Shown here: piece by piece, positions 31,536 to 40,043 of the stretch | Numbering within the stretch: position 1 is the stretch's first letter | Layout: every line of letters starts with the position of its first letter | Assembly: GCF_001658025.2 (NCBI RefSeq) | Contig: NZ_CP014007.2 | Location: 3,100,001-3,164,000 of the forward strand | From: Kosakonia oryzae | GTDB taxonomy: Bacteria > Pseudomonadota > Gammaproteobacteria > Enterobacterales > Enterobacteriaceae | Direction of reading: 5' to 3' | DNA: 64,000 nt | Notes under the pieces: model-generated | The model's database searches: none | What the model was told of the DNA's origin: nothing | Seen by the model: the letters and a program-made list of their open reading frames with translations, nothing else | Made by a program: the position numbers and the translations under genes

Positions 31536-32981
31536 ATGCAGACGATTAATTACAATGAAATGGTCGGTCTCAATCTGTCCACCCGCCAGAAAACGACATC
31601 AGCATTACAGGAATCTATTACGCGATTATCGTCTGGATTGCGCATCAATGGCGCGAAAGACGACGCTGCAGGACAGGCGATTGTTAACCGCATGCGCGCC
31701 AATGTTAATTCGGATACCGTGATTTCACGCGGGCTTGACGATGCCATAAGTATGGCGCAAACCGCCGAAAGCAGCCTGAGTACCGTCGGTGAATTGTTGA
31801 TCCGAGCGAAAAGCCTGGCCATTCAGTCCGGTAACAGTACGTTGTCGATAAGTGACCGGGAAAGTTTGCATGCTGAATATCAAGAAATTCTTGACAATAT
31901 TCAGTACATTTCAGAAAACACAGAGATTTTTGGTCGCTATCCGCTGGCCACCGACTCCCCGGATCTGCCGCCAGAGTTAATCGGTAATGTTCCGCCGCTG
32001 GACACGAAATTTCCCGTCGCGGGAACGAATTACACATTCAGCTCGGGAATCGTCTCACTGGCGTATATTCCCGCAGGGGCGAAGGATATCACCCTCACTA
32101 TTGATTCATTGGGGCTGGACGATGATATTCAGCTCTTCACGCGCGATGGCAAGCACCTTGTCGGTACGCCGATCACCGGTACCGATCCGGATTACACCTG
32201 GAAAAGCCGTGGTATCACCGACCCGGCAAAAGCGACCAGCCGCGTACTGACCGAGGCCAACGGCTTTGAGGCGGGCGCAACCTATGATGATTCATTATTG
32301 ATAGAAGGAGGTGCCAGTTGGGTGCTGAATGGCAGCGCAACGCTTAATTACGACGGCATGACCATCCGCTACAGCGGCGATGGCGATCGCTACGAACCCG
32401 GCAAAGCCTACAACGACGGCAGTAATGGTTCCAACCGGCTGGAACGTATCAAAATAGATAATGTTACGGAAGATTTGGTGGTGATGATTGTCGGTAGCGG
32501 CTCGTTTAGCAGTAACCTGAGCTGGGGTACCCTGCCCGCACCTAAAATCACTCCCGCCGAACCGCCAAAGCAGAGTTTCCCCTGGGAGGTGGTCACCAGT
32601 GCGAATTTTGATGAAGAGGTTGGCGCCGTCACGATGCCGACCACGTCGGCCGATCTGAAATCACTGGGGTTACTGAACACCGATCTTCGTTCAATGGCGA
32701 CCGCAGGCAATGCGCAGGAAACACTCGATAGCGCGCTGGAAAAAGTCAGTCGCTATCGTTCTCAATACGGCGCGTTTATCAATCGCTTTGCATCGTCAAA
32801 ATCGGTGCTGGCGCAACAGAGTGTGGCCACACAGGCGGCAAAGAGCCGCATTGAAGACGCAGATTATGCACTGGAAACCAGCAACATGGTGAAAGCACAA
32901 ATATTACAACAGGGGCAGGATGCCGTACTCAAAGTGGCAAACCAGTCAGCAGAAAATATTTTATCTTTGTTGCGGAGTTAA
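31536..32981 (+). CDS. Orphan flagellin with unusual central domain
   Basis: A 481-residue flagellin homologue. Residues 1-130 are the D0/D1 helices (SGLRINGAKDDAAGQAIVNRMRAN) and about 375-481 the matching C-terminal helices ending QSAENILSLLRS; these build the filament core. The centre (about 135-365) is not a typical variable flagellin domain: it is beta-rich with an exposed-module pattern (AKDITLTIDS, DDDIQLFTRDG), like pre-peptidase C-terminal domains, and should project from the filament. No other flagellar gene is in the window. A sigma-28-like promoter precedes it, so it should respond to FliA. It may be a minor or alternate flagellin. Confidence 0.85.
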   Translation: MQTINYNEMVGLNLSTRQKTTSALQESITRLSSGLRINGAKDDAAGQAIVNRMRANVNSDTVISRGLDDAISMAQTAESSLSTVGELLIRAKSLAIQSGNSTLSISDRESLHAEYQEILDNIQYISENTEIFGRYPLATDSPDLPPELIGNVPPLDTKFPVAGTNYTFSSGIVSLAYIPAGAKDITLTIDSLGLDDDIQLFTRDGKHLVGTPITGTDPDYTWKSRGITDPAKATSRVLTEANGFEAGATYDDSLLIEGGASWVLNGSATLNYDGMTIRYSGDGDRYEPGKAYNDGSNGSNRLERIKIDNVTEDLVVMIVGSGSFSSNLSWGTLPAPKITPAEPPKQSFPWEVVTSANFDEEVGAVTMPTTSADLKSLGLLNTDLRSMATAGNAQETLDSALEKVSRYRSQYGAFINRFASSKSVLAQQSVATQAAKSRIEDADYALETSNMVKAQILQQGQDAVLKVANQSAENILSLLRS

Positions 32982-33086
32982 ACAAACGACCTATTTAATA
33001 ACTGCAGCTCTTTTAAATATCACCGTCAGTTTTAGCCAATATTTAATAAAATACAGAGCGCTGATTTACATTAGAGGGTAAATACA

Positions 33087-33113
33087 AAAACCGGTACTAC
33101 ACTCTCCGGTTTT
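33087..33113. terminator. Bidirectional terminator between flagellin and the small exported protein
   Basis: An 8-base stem (AAAACCGG/CCGGTTTT) with an 11-base loop in the convergent gap; on the minus strand it is followed by TTTGTATTT. Confidence 0.75.
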
Positions 33114-33142
33114 CAAAGTTAATGAATTAACTAAGAATCTAC

Positions 33143-33358
33143 TTAATTCCATTCACCGGCAACCAGCGTATGCGCATCAAATGCTTGATCGTTGGTTCCG
33201 TGAGTAGATTGCGCAACTGGCACCATATTGGAGCCTGCTTCGATGTTAGTGATATTCGTGTTGCTCTGGCTGGCTGAAGTGGCTGGCTGAGCCGCGAAGA
33301 CGCCAAAAGAGAGTGCAGAAAGCACCACGGCAACTGCGGCAGTTTTGATTGTTTTCAT
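33143..33358 (-). CDS. Small exported protein of unknown function
   Basis: A 71-residue protein with a clear signal peptide (MKTIKTAAVAVVLSALSFGVFA, cut before AQP). The signal sequence resembles those of the YdgH/BhsA/McbA family, but the mature 49 residues lack that family's domain. The mature part is rich in Asn, Ser, Thr and Ala and has no Cys. The start at 33358 is chosen for the signal peptide; an AAAGAGAA element precedes it. Likely periplasmic. Function unknown. Confidence 0.65.
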   Translation of the reverse strand: MKTIKTAAVAVVLSALSFGVFAAQPATSASQSNTNITNIEAGSNMVPVAQSTHGTNDQAFDAHTLVAGEWN

Positions 33359-33616
33359 AATGGAGTTCTCTTTCTGTAAAACGAACATTATTTGCTGGGC
33401 TGTTTTTTTGCCCGTAAAGCTAGTGTAGATCTGGATCACATTTTTGCCCAGTCAATTTATTTATCCATTCGTGTCAAATAAACTGAAGGTGTGTCCAGAT
33501 AATTAATTATGAAGGCAATATGGAGACAGAAGTTTACTTAAATAAAACTGAATATAAAGCGCGGGGAAATAGCACAAATAAACAAAAGAGTGGGCCGGAG
33601 TTTCCGGCCCGGCGTA

Positions 33617-34372
33617 TTACATTTTATAACCTAACGTTACCGTCGTTCTGCGATCGGTATGATCCGGCGCAGATGAAGGCGGCTGGGAGTTCCAGGTGAG
33701 GTAATAACCTACTTTCAATGCGAAATGGGCATTGATAGCCACTTCCAGCGCCGTTTCTGAGTTCACCGTCGTATCGTCCGCGCCAAACACAGAGACACCC
33801 TGCGTGAATTTGGTGGTGTCGGTCACTTGCCAGGTATAGGTACCGGACGCATAACCCAGCCCAGTGGTTTTGGTGTCGTCATTGGTGTACTTGTCGTAAC
33901 GTACACCAGGACCGAATTCAAAGCGCAGGCTATGAACCGGGCCATTGAGGAACTGACGACCATAACCGGCGGTAAATACATCGCGATCCTGATAACCGTT
34001 ATAGCGATCGGTCAACCAACTAGCCTGGCCGAAAATATAGTCATAATCCGTCAGGTTATAACGACTACGGCCGCCAACGGCGTATTTCTCAGACGAACGA
34101 ACATCGTTCGATGAGGTATTACTGGCGTTGCCCCACAGAGACCAGGCCGTCGTATTGCCGTACCAGGTCAGGGTAGAATCGGCAGTCAAAGAGGAGCTCT
34201 TTGTGTTGCCGGACTGCGCCAGATAGCCGCCGTTCACGCTACCTTCAAACGGGTGTTTCGCGGTGGATGGGTCATCCATGACAGTAAAAACGGTATCATC
34301 TGCGGCAGCATTCATTGCCACAAATACGCCCGCGACCAGTGCAAACGCGGGTACTGTCTTCAAAAGCTTCAT
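33617..34372 (-). CDS. ydiY: YdiY, DUF481 outer-membrane-type protein
   Basis: A 251-residue exported protein of the DUF481 family. The signal peptide is residues 1-24 (ends NAAADD). The mature part alternates polar and aromatic residues as expected of an outer-membrane beta barrel and ends in Met after Tyr-Lys (LGYKM). It is highly similar to E. coli YdiY (LAQSGNTKSSSLTAD, YAVGGRSRYNLTDYDYIFGQ). The start at 34372 gives MKLLKTVPAF. Function unknown; it is divergent from pfkB. Confidence 0.93.
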   Translation of the reverse strand: MKLLKTVPAFALVAGVFVAMNAAADDTVFTVMDDPSTAKHPFEGSVNGGYLAQSGNTKSSSLTADSTLTWYGNTTAWSLWGNASNTSSNDVRSSEKYAVGGRSRYNLTDYDYIFGQASWLTDRYNGYQDRDVFTAGYGRQFLNGPVHSLRFEFGPGVRYDKYTNDDTKTTGLGYASGTYTWQVTDTTKFTQGVSVFGADDTTVNSETALEVAINAHFALKVGYYLTWNSQPPSSAPDHTDRRTTVTLGYKM

Positions 34373-34664
34373 TTTTTTAGAGTCCGAACAGCATAAAAAA
34401 GAGACCATCACGGTCCCGGAAACTTTCATCAGGATCAACGACTAACGTTCCAAAGAAAGGTAACAAATTATAAAAAGGGCGCTTAAACATATCAATGAAA
34501 TCTTATTGGAATTTTTGAATAAGAGAGATCTCAAAAACAACAAAATGGTTATTAATCCTCTAAGCCAGGTTAATCGATACCATATTTAAATCAGTCTGTT
34601 ATTTCCTTTCCCTTCGCTGGATTCAGTGCCAGACTTACTGCAACCGAAGAAAAAGGAGGTCATC

Positions 34665-35597
34665 ATGGTCGCGATTTATACTTTGACGCTGGCACCTTCG
34701 CTGGACAGTGCAACATTAACGCCGCAGATTTATCCAGAAGGCAAACTGCGCTGCACCCCACCTGTTTTTGAGCCCGGCGGCGGCGGCATTAATGTCGCAA
34801 GAGCCATTACCCATCTTGGCGGTAAAGCGACAGCGATTTTTCCGGCCGGTGGCGCAACCGGCGAACACCTGACGGCGCTGTTAGCGGATGAAAACGTACC
34901 AACCATCAGTGTCGACGCCAAAGACTGGACGCGGCAGAACCTGCATGTTCATGTGGAATCCAGCGGCGAGCAATACCGCTTTGTCATGCCGGGTGCCAGC
35001 CTCAGTGAAGATGAGTTTCGTCAGATCGAAGAAAAAGTACTCACCATTGAGCCGGGCGCGTTACTGGTAGTGAGCGGCAGCCTGCCGCCAGGCATTACCG
35101 TCGGGAAACTGACACAACTCATTAAAGCTGCGCAGCAGCATGGGCTGCGCTGCATCGTTGACAGTTCCGGCGAAGCCCTCAGCGCTGCGTTGTCTATCGG
35201 CAATATCGAACTGGTCAAACCGAATCAGAAAGAGCTAAGCGCGCTGGTGGGGAGGGAATTGACCCAGCCGGATGATGTGCGCAAAGCGGCACAGGAGATT
35301 GTTGATAGTGGTAAAGCGCTGCGCGTCGTCGTATCGCTGGGCCCTCAGGGGGCGCTGGCTGTCGATGCGAACCAGTGCGTGCAGGTCGTGCCGCCGCCGA
35401 TGAAAAGCCAGAGTACGGTAGGCGCTGGCGACAGTATGGTGGGTGCGATGACGCTAAAACTGGCGCACAACGCGCCACTGGACGATATGGTCCGTTACGG
35501 TGTTGCCGCCGGGAGTGCCGCGACGATTAACCATGGTACTCGACTGTGCGCGCTGTCCGACACGCAAAAGATCTACGACTATTTGCGTAATGCCTGA
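34665..35597 (+). CDS. pfkB: 6-phosphofructokinase II
   Basis: A 310-residue ribokinase-family kinase, the minor phosphofructokinase of glycolysis. Signatures: GGGGINVARAI (sugar site, near residue 38), GAGDSMVGAMT (catalytic Asp and anion hole, near 256). Start at 34665 has AAAGGAGG upstream, one of the strongest ribosome sites here. E. coli PfkB is 309 residues. Followed by ydiZ, as in E. coli. Confidence 0.97.
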   Translation: MVAIYTLTLAPSLDSATLTPQIYPEGKLRCTPPVFEPGGGGINVARAITHLGGKATAIFPAGGATGEHLTALLADENVPTISVDAKDWTRQNLHVHVESSGEQYRFVMPGASLSEDEFRQIEEKVLTIEPGALLVVSGSLPPGITVGKLTQLIKAAQQHGLRCIVDSSGEALSAALSIGNIELVKPNQKELSALVGRELTQPDDVRKAAQEIVDSGKALRVVVSLGPQGALAVDANQCVQVVPPPMKSQSTVGAGDSMVGAMTLKLAHNAPLDDMVRYGVAAGSAATINHGTRLCALSDTQKIYDYLRNA

Positions 35598-35661
35598 GAA
35601 TCGACAAATAGCGCGTGACGACTATGCTAAAAAAACCTTCAGGATTACAACGAGGTGAAAT

Positions 35662-35952
35662 ATGAGCAGTGACGGCATCACGCGCTACGTGGTAGTGGTG
35701 AAATTTCATGAGCAAAGCCTGACCGAAATCAACGAACTGAATAACCACTTTACACGTGCAGGTTTCCTGCTCACGATGACCGATGAAGATGGAAATGTTC
35801 ACGATCTCGGCACCAACACCTTCGGGCTCATCAGTGCGCTCAGTGAACAGGAAGTGCTCGAACTCGCCCGTGGATTAGCCGCCGCCGCGGTGGCTGACGA
35901 GGCTGACATCACCGTCAGCACCTGGGAGGAGTGGCAGCAAAAAGAGCATTAA
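35662..35952 (+). CDS. ydiZ: Conserved protein YdiZ
   Basis: A 96-residue cytoplasmic protein of unknown function, closely similar to E. coli YdiZ (KFHEQSLTEINELNNHFTRAGFLLTM, HDLGTNTFGLIS). It follows pfkB by 64 bases and has an ACGAGG ribosome site. No motif points to an activity. Confidence 0.92.
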   Translation: MSSDGITRYVVVVKFHEQSLTEINELNNHFTRAGFLLTMTDEDGNVHDLGTNTFGLISALSEQEVLELARGLAAAAVADEADITVSTWEEWQQKEH

Positions 35953-36057
35953 GTGCCATGGCGTGTTACCTGTCCCGCAGGTGTGCGTTATGTCGTATTT
36001 TTTCACAGCTTTAGTGCGCTAACCTTATGATCTGGCTGATTACATGGGAGAGACATC

Positions 36058-36918
36058 ATGTGGCAAGCGATAAGTGGTCTGTTACGCGAACAACTGGGAA
36101 GTGGCGAGATTGAGCAGCGGGATGAGCTGCCAGGCGGCGAAATCCATGCTGCATGGCATGTCCGTTACGCGGGTCGCGATCTTTTCGTAAAATGCGATGA
36201 ACGTGAACTGTTGCCTATTTTTACCGCCGAAGCCGATCAGCTCGCGCTGTTGGCGCGCAGCAATACGGTAAAGGTGCCGACGGTGTGCGCAGTAGGCAGC
36301 GATCGCGACTACAGCTTTCTGGTCATGGAGTATCTCCCTGCCCGCCCGCTGGATGCGCACAACGCGTTTCTGCTCGGTCAACAACTGGCGCGCCTGCACC
36401 AGTGGAGCGATCAACCGCAGTTTGGCCTCGATTTTGATAACGATCTTTCCACCACGCCGCAACCCAATGCCTGGCAGCGCCGCTGGTCAACGTTTTTTGC
36501 CGAGCAGCGTATTGGCTGGCAGTTAGAGCTGGCGGCGGAAAAAGGTATGGAGTTCGGCAATATCGACGCCATTGTCGAGCATGTTCAGCAGCGCCTGAGC
36601 TCCCACCAGCCGCAGCCGTCCTTACTGCATGGCGATCTGTGGTCCGATAACTGCGCGCTGGGGCCAGACGGCCCTTATATTTACGATCCGGCCTGTTACT
36701 GGGGCGATCGTGAGTGCGATCTGGCGATGCTGCCGCTGCATCCGGACCAGCCGCCGCAGATTTACGACGGTTACCAGTCAGTCTCACCGTTGCCCCTCGA
36801 CTTCCCCGAACGTCAGCCAATCTACCAGCTTTATACGCTCTTCAACCGGGCCATTCTTTTTGGCGGCGAACATCTGCTGAACGCGCAAAAAGCGCTCGAT
36901 CGCGTACTGGCAGCGTAG
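36058..36918 (+). CDS. yniA: Fructosamine-kinase-like protein YniA
   Basis: A 286-residue kinase of the fructosamine kinase/APH-like family. The catalytic loop LHGDLWSDNC (near residue 192) and the metal motif YDPACYWGDRECDLAM (near 207-222) are intact. Family members phosphorylate ketosamines or ribulosamines on glycated proteins for repair; the substrate of YniA is unknown. A MW at the start and 286 residues match E. coli YniA. Confidence 0.94.
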   Translation: MWQAISGLLREQLGSGEIEQRDELPGGEIHAAWHVRYAGRDLFVKCDERELLPIFTAEADQLALLARSNTVKVPTVCAVGSDRDYSFLVMEYLPARPLDAHNAFLLGQQLARLHQWSDQPQFGLDFDNDLSTTPQPNAWQRRWSTFFAEQRIGWQLELAAEKGMEFGNIDAIVEHVQQRLSSHQPQPSLLHGDLWSDNCALGPDGPYIYDPACYWGDRECDLAMLPLHPDQPPQIYDGYQSVSPLPLDFPERQPIYQLYTLFNRAILFGGEHLLNAQKALDRVLAA

Positions 36919-36923
36919 AACAG

Positions 36924-36957
36924 ACAGGCCCGGTAGCGTCATTGCTTTCGGGCCTGT
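36924..36957. terminator. Terminator between convergent yniA and yniB
   Basis: A 9-base stem (ACAGGCCCG/CGGGCCTGT) with a 16-base loop, filling the gap between the two stop codons. Confidence 0.7.
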
Positions 36958-36963
36958 TACTGC

Positions 36964-37500
36964 TTACAGAAAGCCCAGCAGTGAAAAGAAGAAATAGCCC
37001 GCGATAATCACAATTACCGGCAGCACATACAGTGGGAAAATTTGCAACAGAATGGTGTGGTGCGGTACGACGATGCGCGCTTCGATCTGTTCGCGAGACA
37101 ACCCTTCCGGCCCTTTGGCTTGTTCAAGAATCATCTGATTTTCCACCCCTTCACGCAGAAAACGCGCCTGGCGACTCATGCGCGCGCCGGAGGCCTGCAA
37201 CGCCAGACCAACAAAAATCAGCACATAGATAAGCCAGAACACAATGTTCAGGCTTTGGTGGAAGTCGGGCGTCGGCGAGTTGTACCAGAAAAGGTTAAGA
37301 AAAGGCGTATTAAAACGCATCATCTCAATCATGACATGCGCGAAATCCAGCATTACGGCGTTAATACCTGGCTGTTTTTCACTGTGGTCATACATAAATT
37401 TCAATACAGAAATGATTGTCGAAATTACGGTCGGAATAAAAATCACCCAACCCAGAACGCGTTTCAGAATAGCGATGCGTCCAGCTTGTTGATACGTCAT
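36964..37500 (-). CDS. yniB: Inner membrane protein YniB
   Basis: A 178-residue membrane protein with about four spans: near residues 15-34, 84-104 (VFWLIYVLIFVGLALQA) and 150-178 are clearest. It matches E. coli YniB. Start at 37500 has AAGGGGA upstream. Function unknown. It is divergent from hxpB. Confidence 0.93.
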   Translation of the reverse strand: MTYQQAGRIAILKRVLGWVIFIPTVISTIISVLKFMYDHSEKQPGINAVMLDFAHVMIEMMRFNTPFLNLFWYNSPTPDFHQSLNIVFWLIYVLIFVGLALQASGARMSRQARFLREGVENQMILEQAKGPEGLSREQIEARIVVPHHTILLQIFPLYVLPVIVIIAGYFFFSLLGFL

Positions 37501-37647
37501 GGATTCCCCTTGTAAGTGACGCACTGTTTCCGCCTTAGTCTACCTGCTGATAATCATTTTCGCCTGATCTTTAAAGTCGGTATGATGAACGTTTAACCAT
37601 ACTTACCGTTTATTCCCCGGCGACATGCCATAAAAAAGAGAGGTTTT

Positions 37648-38316
37648 ATGACAGCTCCGCGTCAAATTCTTGCTGCCATTTTTGATATGGATGGATTACT
37701 TATCGACTCCGAGCCACTCTGGGATCGCGCCGAACTGGAGGTTGTAGCAAGCCTGGGCGTAGACATTAACCGGCGTAATGAATTGCCCGACACGCTCGGT
37801 CTGCGCATTGATATGGTGGTGGAGCTCTGGTATGCGCAGCAACCGTGGAATGGCCCGGCTCGCAAAGAAGTCACCGAACGCATTATTCAGCGTGCGATTT
37901 CGCTGGTGGAAGAGAAACGCCCGCTGCTGCCAGGCGTACGTGAAGCCATTGCGCTGTGTAAGGCCAACGGCCTGCTGGTCGGGCTGGCCTCTGCGTCGCC
38001 GCTACATATGCTGGAAAAGGTGCTGGCGATGTTTGAACTGCGCGACAGCTTTGATGCGCTGGCTTCGGCAGAAAAGCTGCCCTACAGCAAACCACACCCG
38101 CAGGTGTACCTGGATTGTGCCGCTAAACTGGGCGTTGATCCGCTGACCTGCGTGGCGTTGGAAGATTCCGTCAATGGCATGATCGCCAGCAAAGCAGCGC
38201 GGATGCGCTCGATTGTGGTACCGGATGAAGAACACCACGCCGATCCGCGTTATGTGCTGGCTAACGTCAAGCTCAGCAGCCTCGAACAGCTCACGCTTGC
38301 CCATCTTATCGGCTAA
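37648..38316 (+). CDS. hxpB: Hexitol phosphatase B (YniC), HAD family
   Basis: A 222-residue HAD phosphatase. Motif I is DMDGLLIDSEP (near residue 12), motif III contains the Lys in YSKPHPQVY and motif IV ALEDSVNG. E. coli YniC hydrolyses 2-deoxyglucose 6-phosphate and hexitol and mannose phosphates. Length matches exactly. AGAGAGG ribosome site upstream. Confidence 0.95.
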   Translation: MTAPRQILAAIFDMDGLLIDSEPLWDRAELEVVASLGVDINRRNELPDTLGLRIDMVVELWYAQQPWNGPARKEVTERIIQRAISLVEEKRPLLPGVREAIALCKANGLLVGLASASPLHMLEKVLAMFELRDSFDALASAEKLPYSKPHPQVYLDCAAKLGVDPLTCVALEDSVNGMIASKAARMRSIVVPDEEHHADPRYVLANVKLSSLEQLTLAHLIG

Positions 38317-38463
38317 TCCCGCCGGGGCAGCAGTTTTTGCTGCCCCTTGATTTTATTTTTGAAACATCATTTCATTTTGTTTGTATTTTCCCTTCCCAGC
38401 TTCTATTCTGATCCTCAGGCGCTAATGCCCTGTCACAACAATAATGATTACGCCGGAGAGAAC

Positions 38464-39225
38464 ATGATACTGGATGCCTTTAAGCTTGCAGGTAGAGTGG
38501 CCATTGTGACCGGGTGCGATACCGGTCTCGGTCAGGGAATGACGTTAGGGCTTGCGGAGGCGGGCTGCGATATTGTCGGCGTGGGGCGAAAAATTCCACA
38601 TGACACGGCCGAACGCGTTCAGGCTCTCGGCCGTCGTTTTGTTTCTGTGCAGGCGGATCTGCGCCACCAGCACGGGCTTGATGACATTGTTAATCAGACG
38701 GTGAACCAGCTGGGCCGGGTGGATATTCTGGTGAATAATGCTGGCGCCATTCGACGCTGCGACGCGCTCGATTTCAGCGAGCAGGACTGGGATGATGTCA
38801 TGAACCTGAATCTGAAGACGGTCTTCTTTCTGTCGCAGGCCGTTGCCCGACAATTTATCGTCCAGGGTAACGGCGGAAAAATTATTAATATTGCCTCGAT
38901 GCTCTCTTTCCAGGGCGGTATCCGCGTGCCCTCTTATACCGCGTCGAAAAGCGGCGTGTTGGGGTTAACCCGTCTGCTGGCCAATGAGTGGGCACCGCAT
39001 CAGATTAACGTCAACGCTATCGCGCCAGGTTATATGGCGACCAATAACACCCAGCAACTGCGGGAAGACGCCGAACGCAGCCAGGAGATCCTCTATCGCA
39101 TTCCCGCCGGGCGCTGGGGCGAGCCTGAAGATCTGAAAGGCGCAGCGGTGTTTCTCGCTTCACCGGCATCCGATTACATCAATGGCTTCACCCTTGCCGT
39201 CGATGGCGGCTGGCTGGCGCGTTAA
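38464..39225 (+). CDS. kduD: 2-dehydro-3-deoxy-D-gluconate 5-dehydrogenase (KduD-like)
   Basis: A 253-residue short-chain dehydrogenase of pectin-derived sugar breakdown. The NAD-binding motif TGCDTGLGQG (near residue 18), Ser in ASML and YxxxK in YTASK (near 157) are intact; the end AVDGGWLAR matches KduD. It stands alone, without its usual kduI neighbour, between hxpB and ydjM, where E. coli has none. It may be a second kduD copy or a paralogue for a related uronate. GGAGA upstream of the ATG; the frame continues upstream to 38347 without a ribosome site. Confidence 0.85.
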   Translation: MILDAFKLAGRVAIVTGCDTGLGQGMTLGLAEAGCDIVGVGRKIPHDTAERVQALGRRFVSVQADLRHQHGLDDIVNQTVNQLGRVDILVNNAGAIRRCDALDFSEQDWDDVMNLNLKTVFFLSQAVARQFIVQGNGGKIINIASMLSFQGGIRVPSYTASKSGVLGLTRLLANEWAPHQINVNAIAPGYMATNNTQQLREDAERSQEILYRIPAGRWGEPEDLKGAAVFLASPASDYINGFTLAVDGGWLAR

Positions 39226-39288
39226 TCTGACAGGATTGTGACAAAGAGTTACAACGTCACCTCTTCCGCCTACTGTATAAACATCCTA

Positions 39289-39308
39289 TACTGTATGCAT
39301 CGACAGTT
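39289..39308. promoter_or_regulatory. LexA box of ydjM
   Basis: TACTGTATGCATCGACAGTT has the CTG-N10-CAG core (39291-39306), 14 bases before ydjM. An adjacent weaker half box (TACTGTATAAACATCC) lies just upstream, as in E. coli where ydjM is an SOS gene with tandem boxes. Confidence 0.85.
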
Positions 39309-39322
39309 TAGTGAGTTTGATC

Positions 39323-39913
39323 ATGACGGCGGAAGGACACCTGCTTTTCTCCATTGCCTGCGCGGTGTTTGCCAAAAATGCCGAATTAACACCCGTCCTT
39401 GCTCAGGGTGACTGGTGGCATATTGTTCCGTCGGCCATTCTTACCTGCCTGTTACCGGACATCGATCACCCGAAATCCTTTCTCGGCCAGCGACTTAAGT
39501 GGATATCAAAACCGGTGGCGCGAGCCTTCGGCCATCGGGGCTTTACGCACAGCCTGCTGGCGGTTTTTCTCTCGCTCGCGCTGTTTACCCTGAAAGTACC
39601 GGAAAGCTGGATTGTCCCTGCGGATGCATTACAGGGAATGGTGGTGGGCTATTTGAGCCATATCCTTGCAGATATGCTGACGCCCGCGGGCGTGCCGCTG
39701 CTATGGCCTTGTCGCTGGCGCTTTCGCCTGCCGATCCTGGCGCCGCAAAAAGGCAACCAGCTGGAGCGCGTATTATGTATGGCGCTGTTCACCTGGGCGG
39801 TGTGGATGCCGCAATCGTTGCCCGAAAACGGTGCAATTCGCTGGTCATCACAGATGATAAACTCGCTGCAAAACCAGTTTAATCGCTTTATTCATCCACA
39901 ATCCGGCCATTAA
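39323..39913 (+). CDS. ydjM: SOS-inducible inner membrane protein YdjM
   Basis: A 196-residue member of the YdjM/LexA-regulated membrane-bound metal-dependent hydrolase family. PDIDHPKS and FGHRGFTHS (near residues 45 and 70) are the likely metal ligands; about four membrane spans can be traced. The LexA box in front indicates DNA-damage induction. The start at 39323 gives MTAEGHLLFS as in E. coli; four extra upstream codons exist. Function unknown; its place before tcyP is conserved. Confidence 0.93.
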   Translation: MTAEGHLLFSIACAVFAKNAELTPVLAQGDWWHIVPSAILTCLLPDIDHPKSFLGQRLKWISKPVARAFGHRGFTHSLLAVFLSLALFTLKVPESWIVPADALQGMVVGYLSHILADMLTPAGVPLLWPCRWRFRLPILAPQKGNQLERVLCMALFTWAVWMPQSLPENGAIRWSSQMINSLQNQFNRFIHPQSGH

Positions 39914-40043
39914 ACCAGCAATTCTCCTGCTTTTGGCATAAAACATTCCATTTGGATATAAGGCCACCCCGGCACTTCTGCTAACCTTGCGCCACTGGAT
40001 TAACCGACAAGGTTGACCGAATAATGAAATCAGGAGAACGGGG

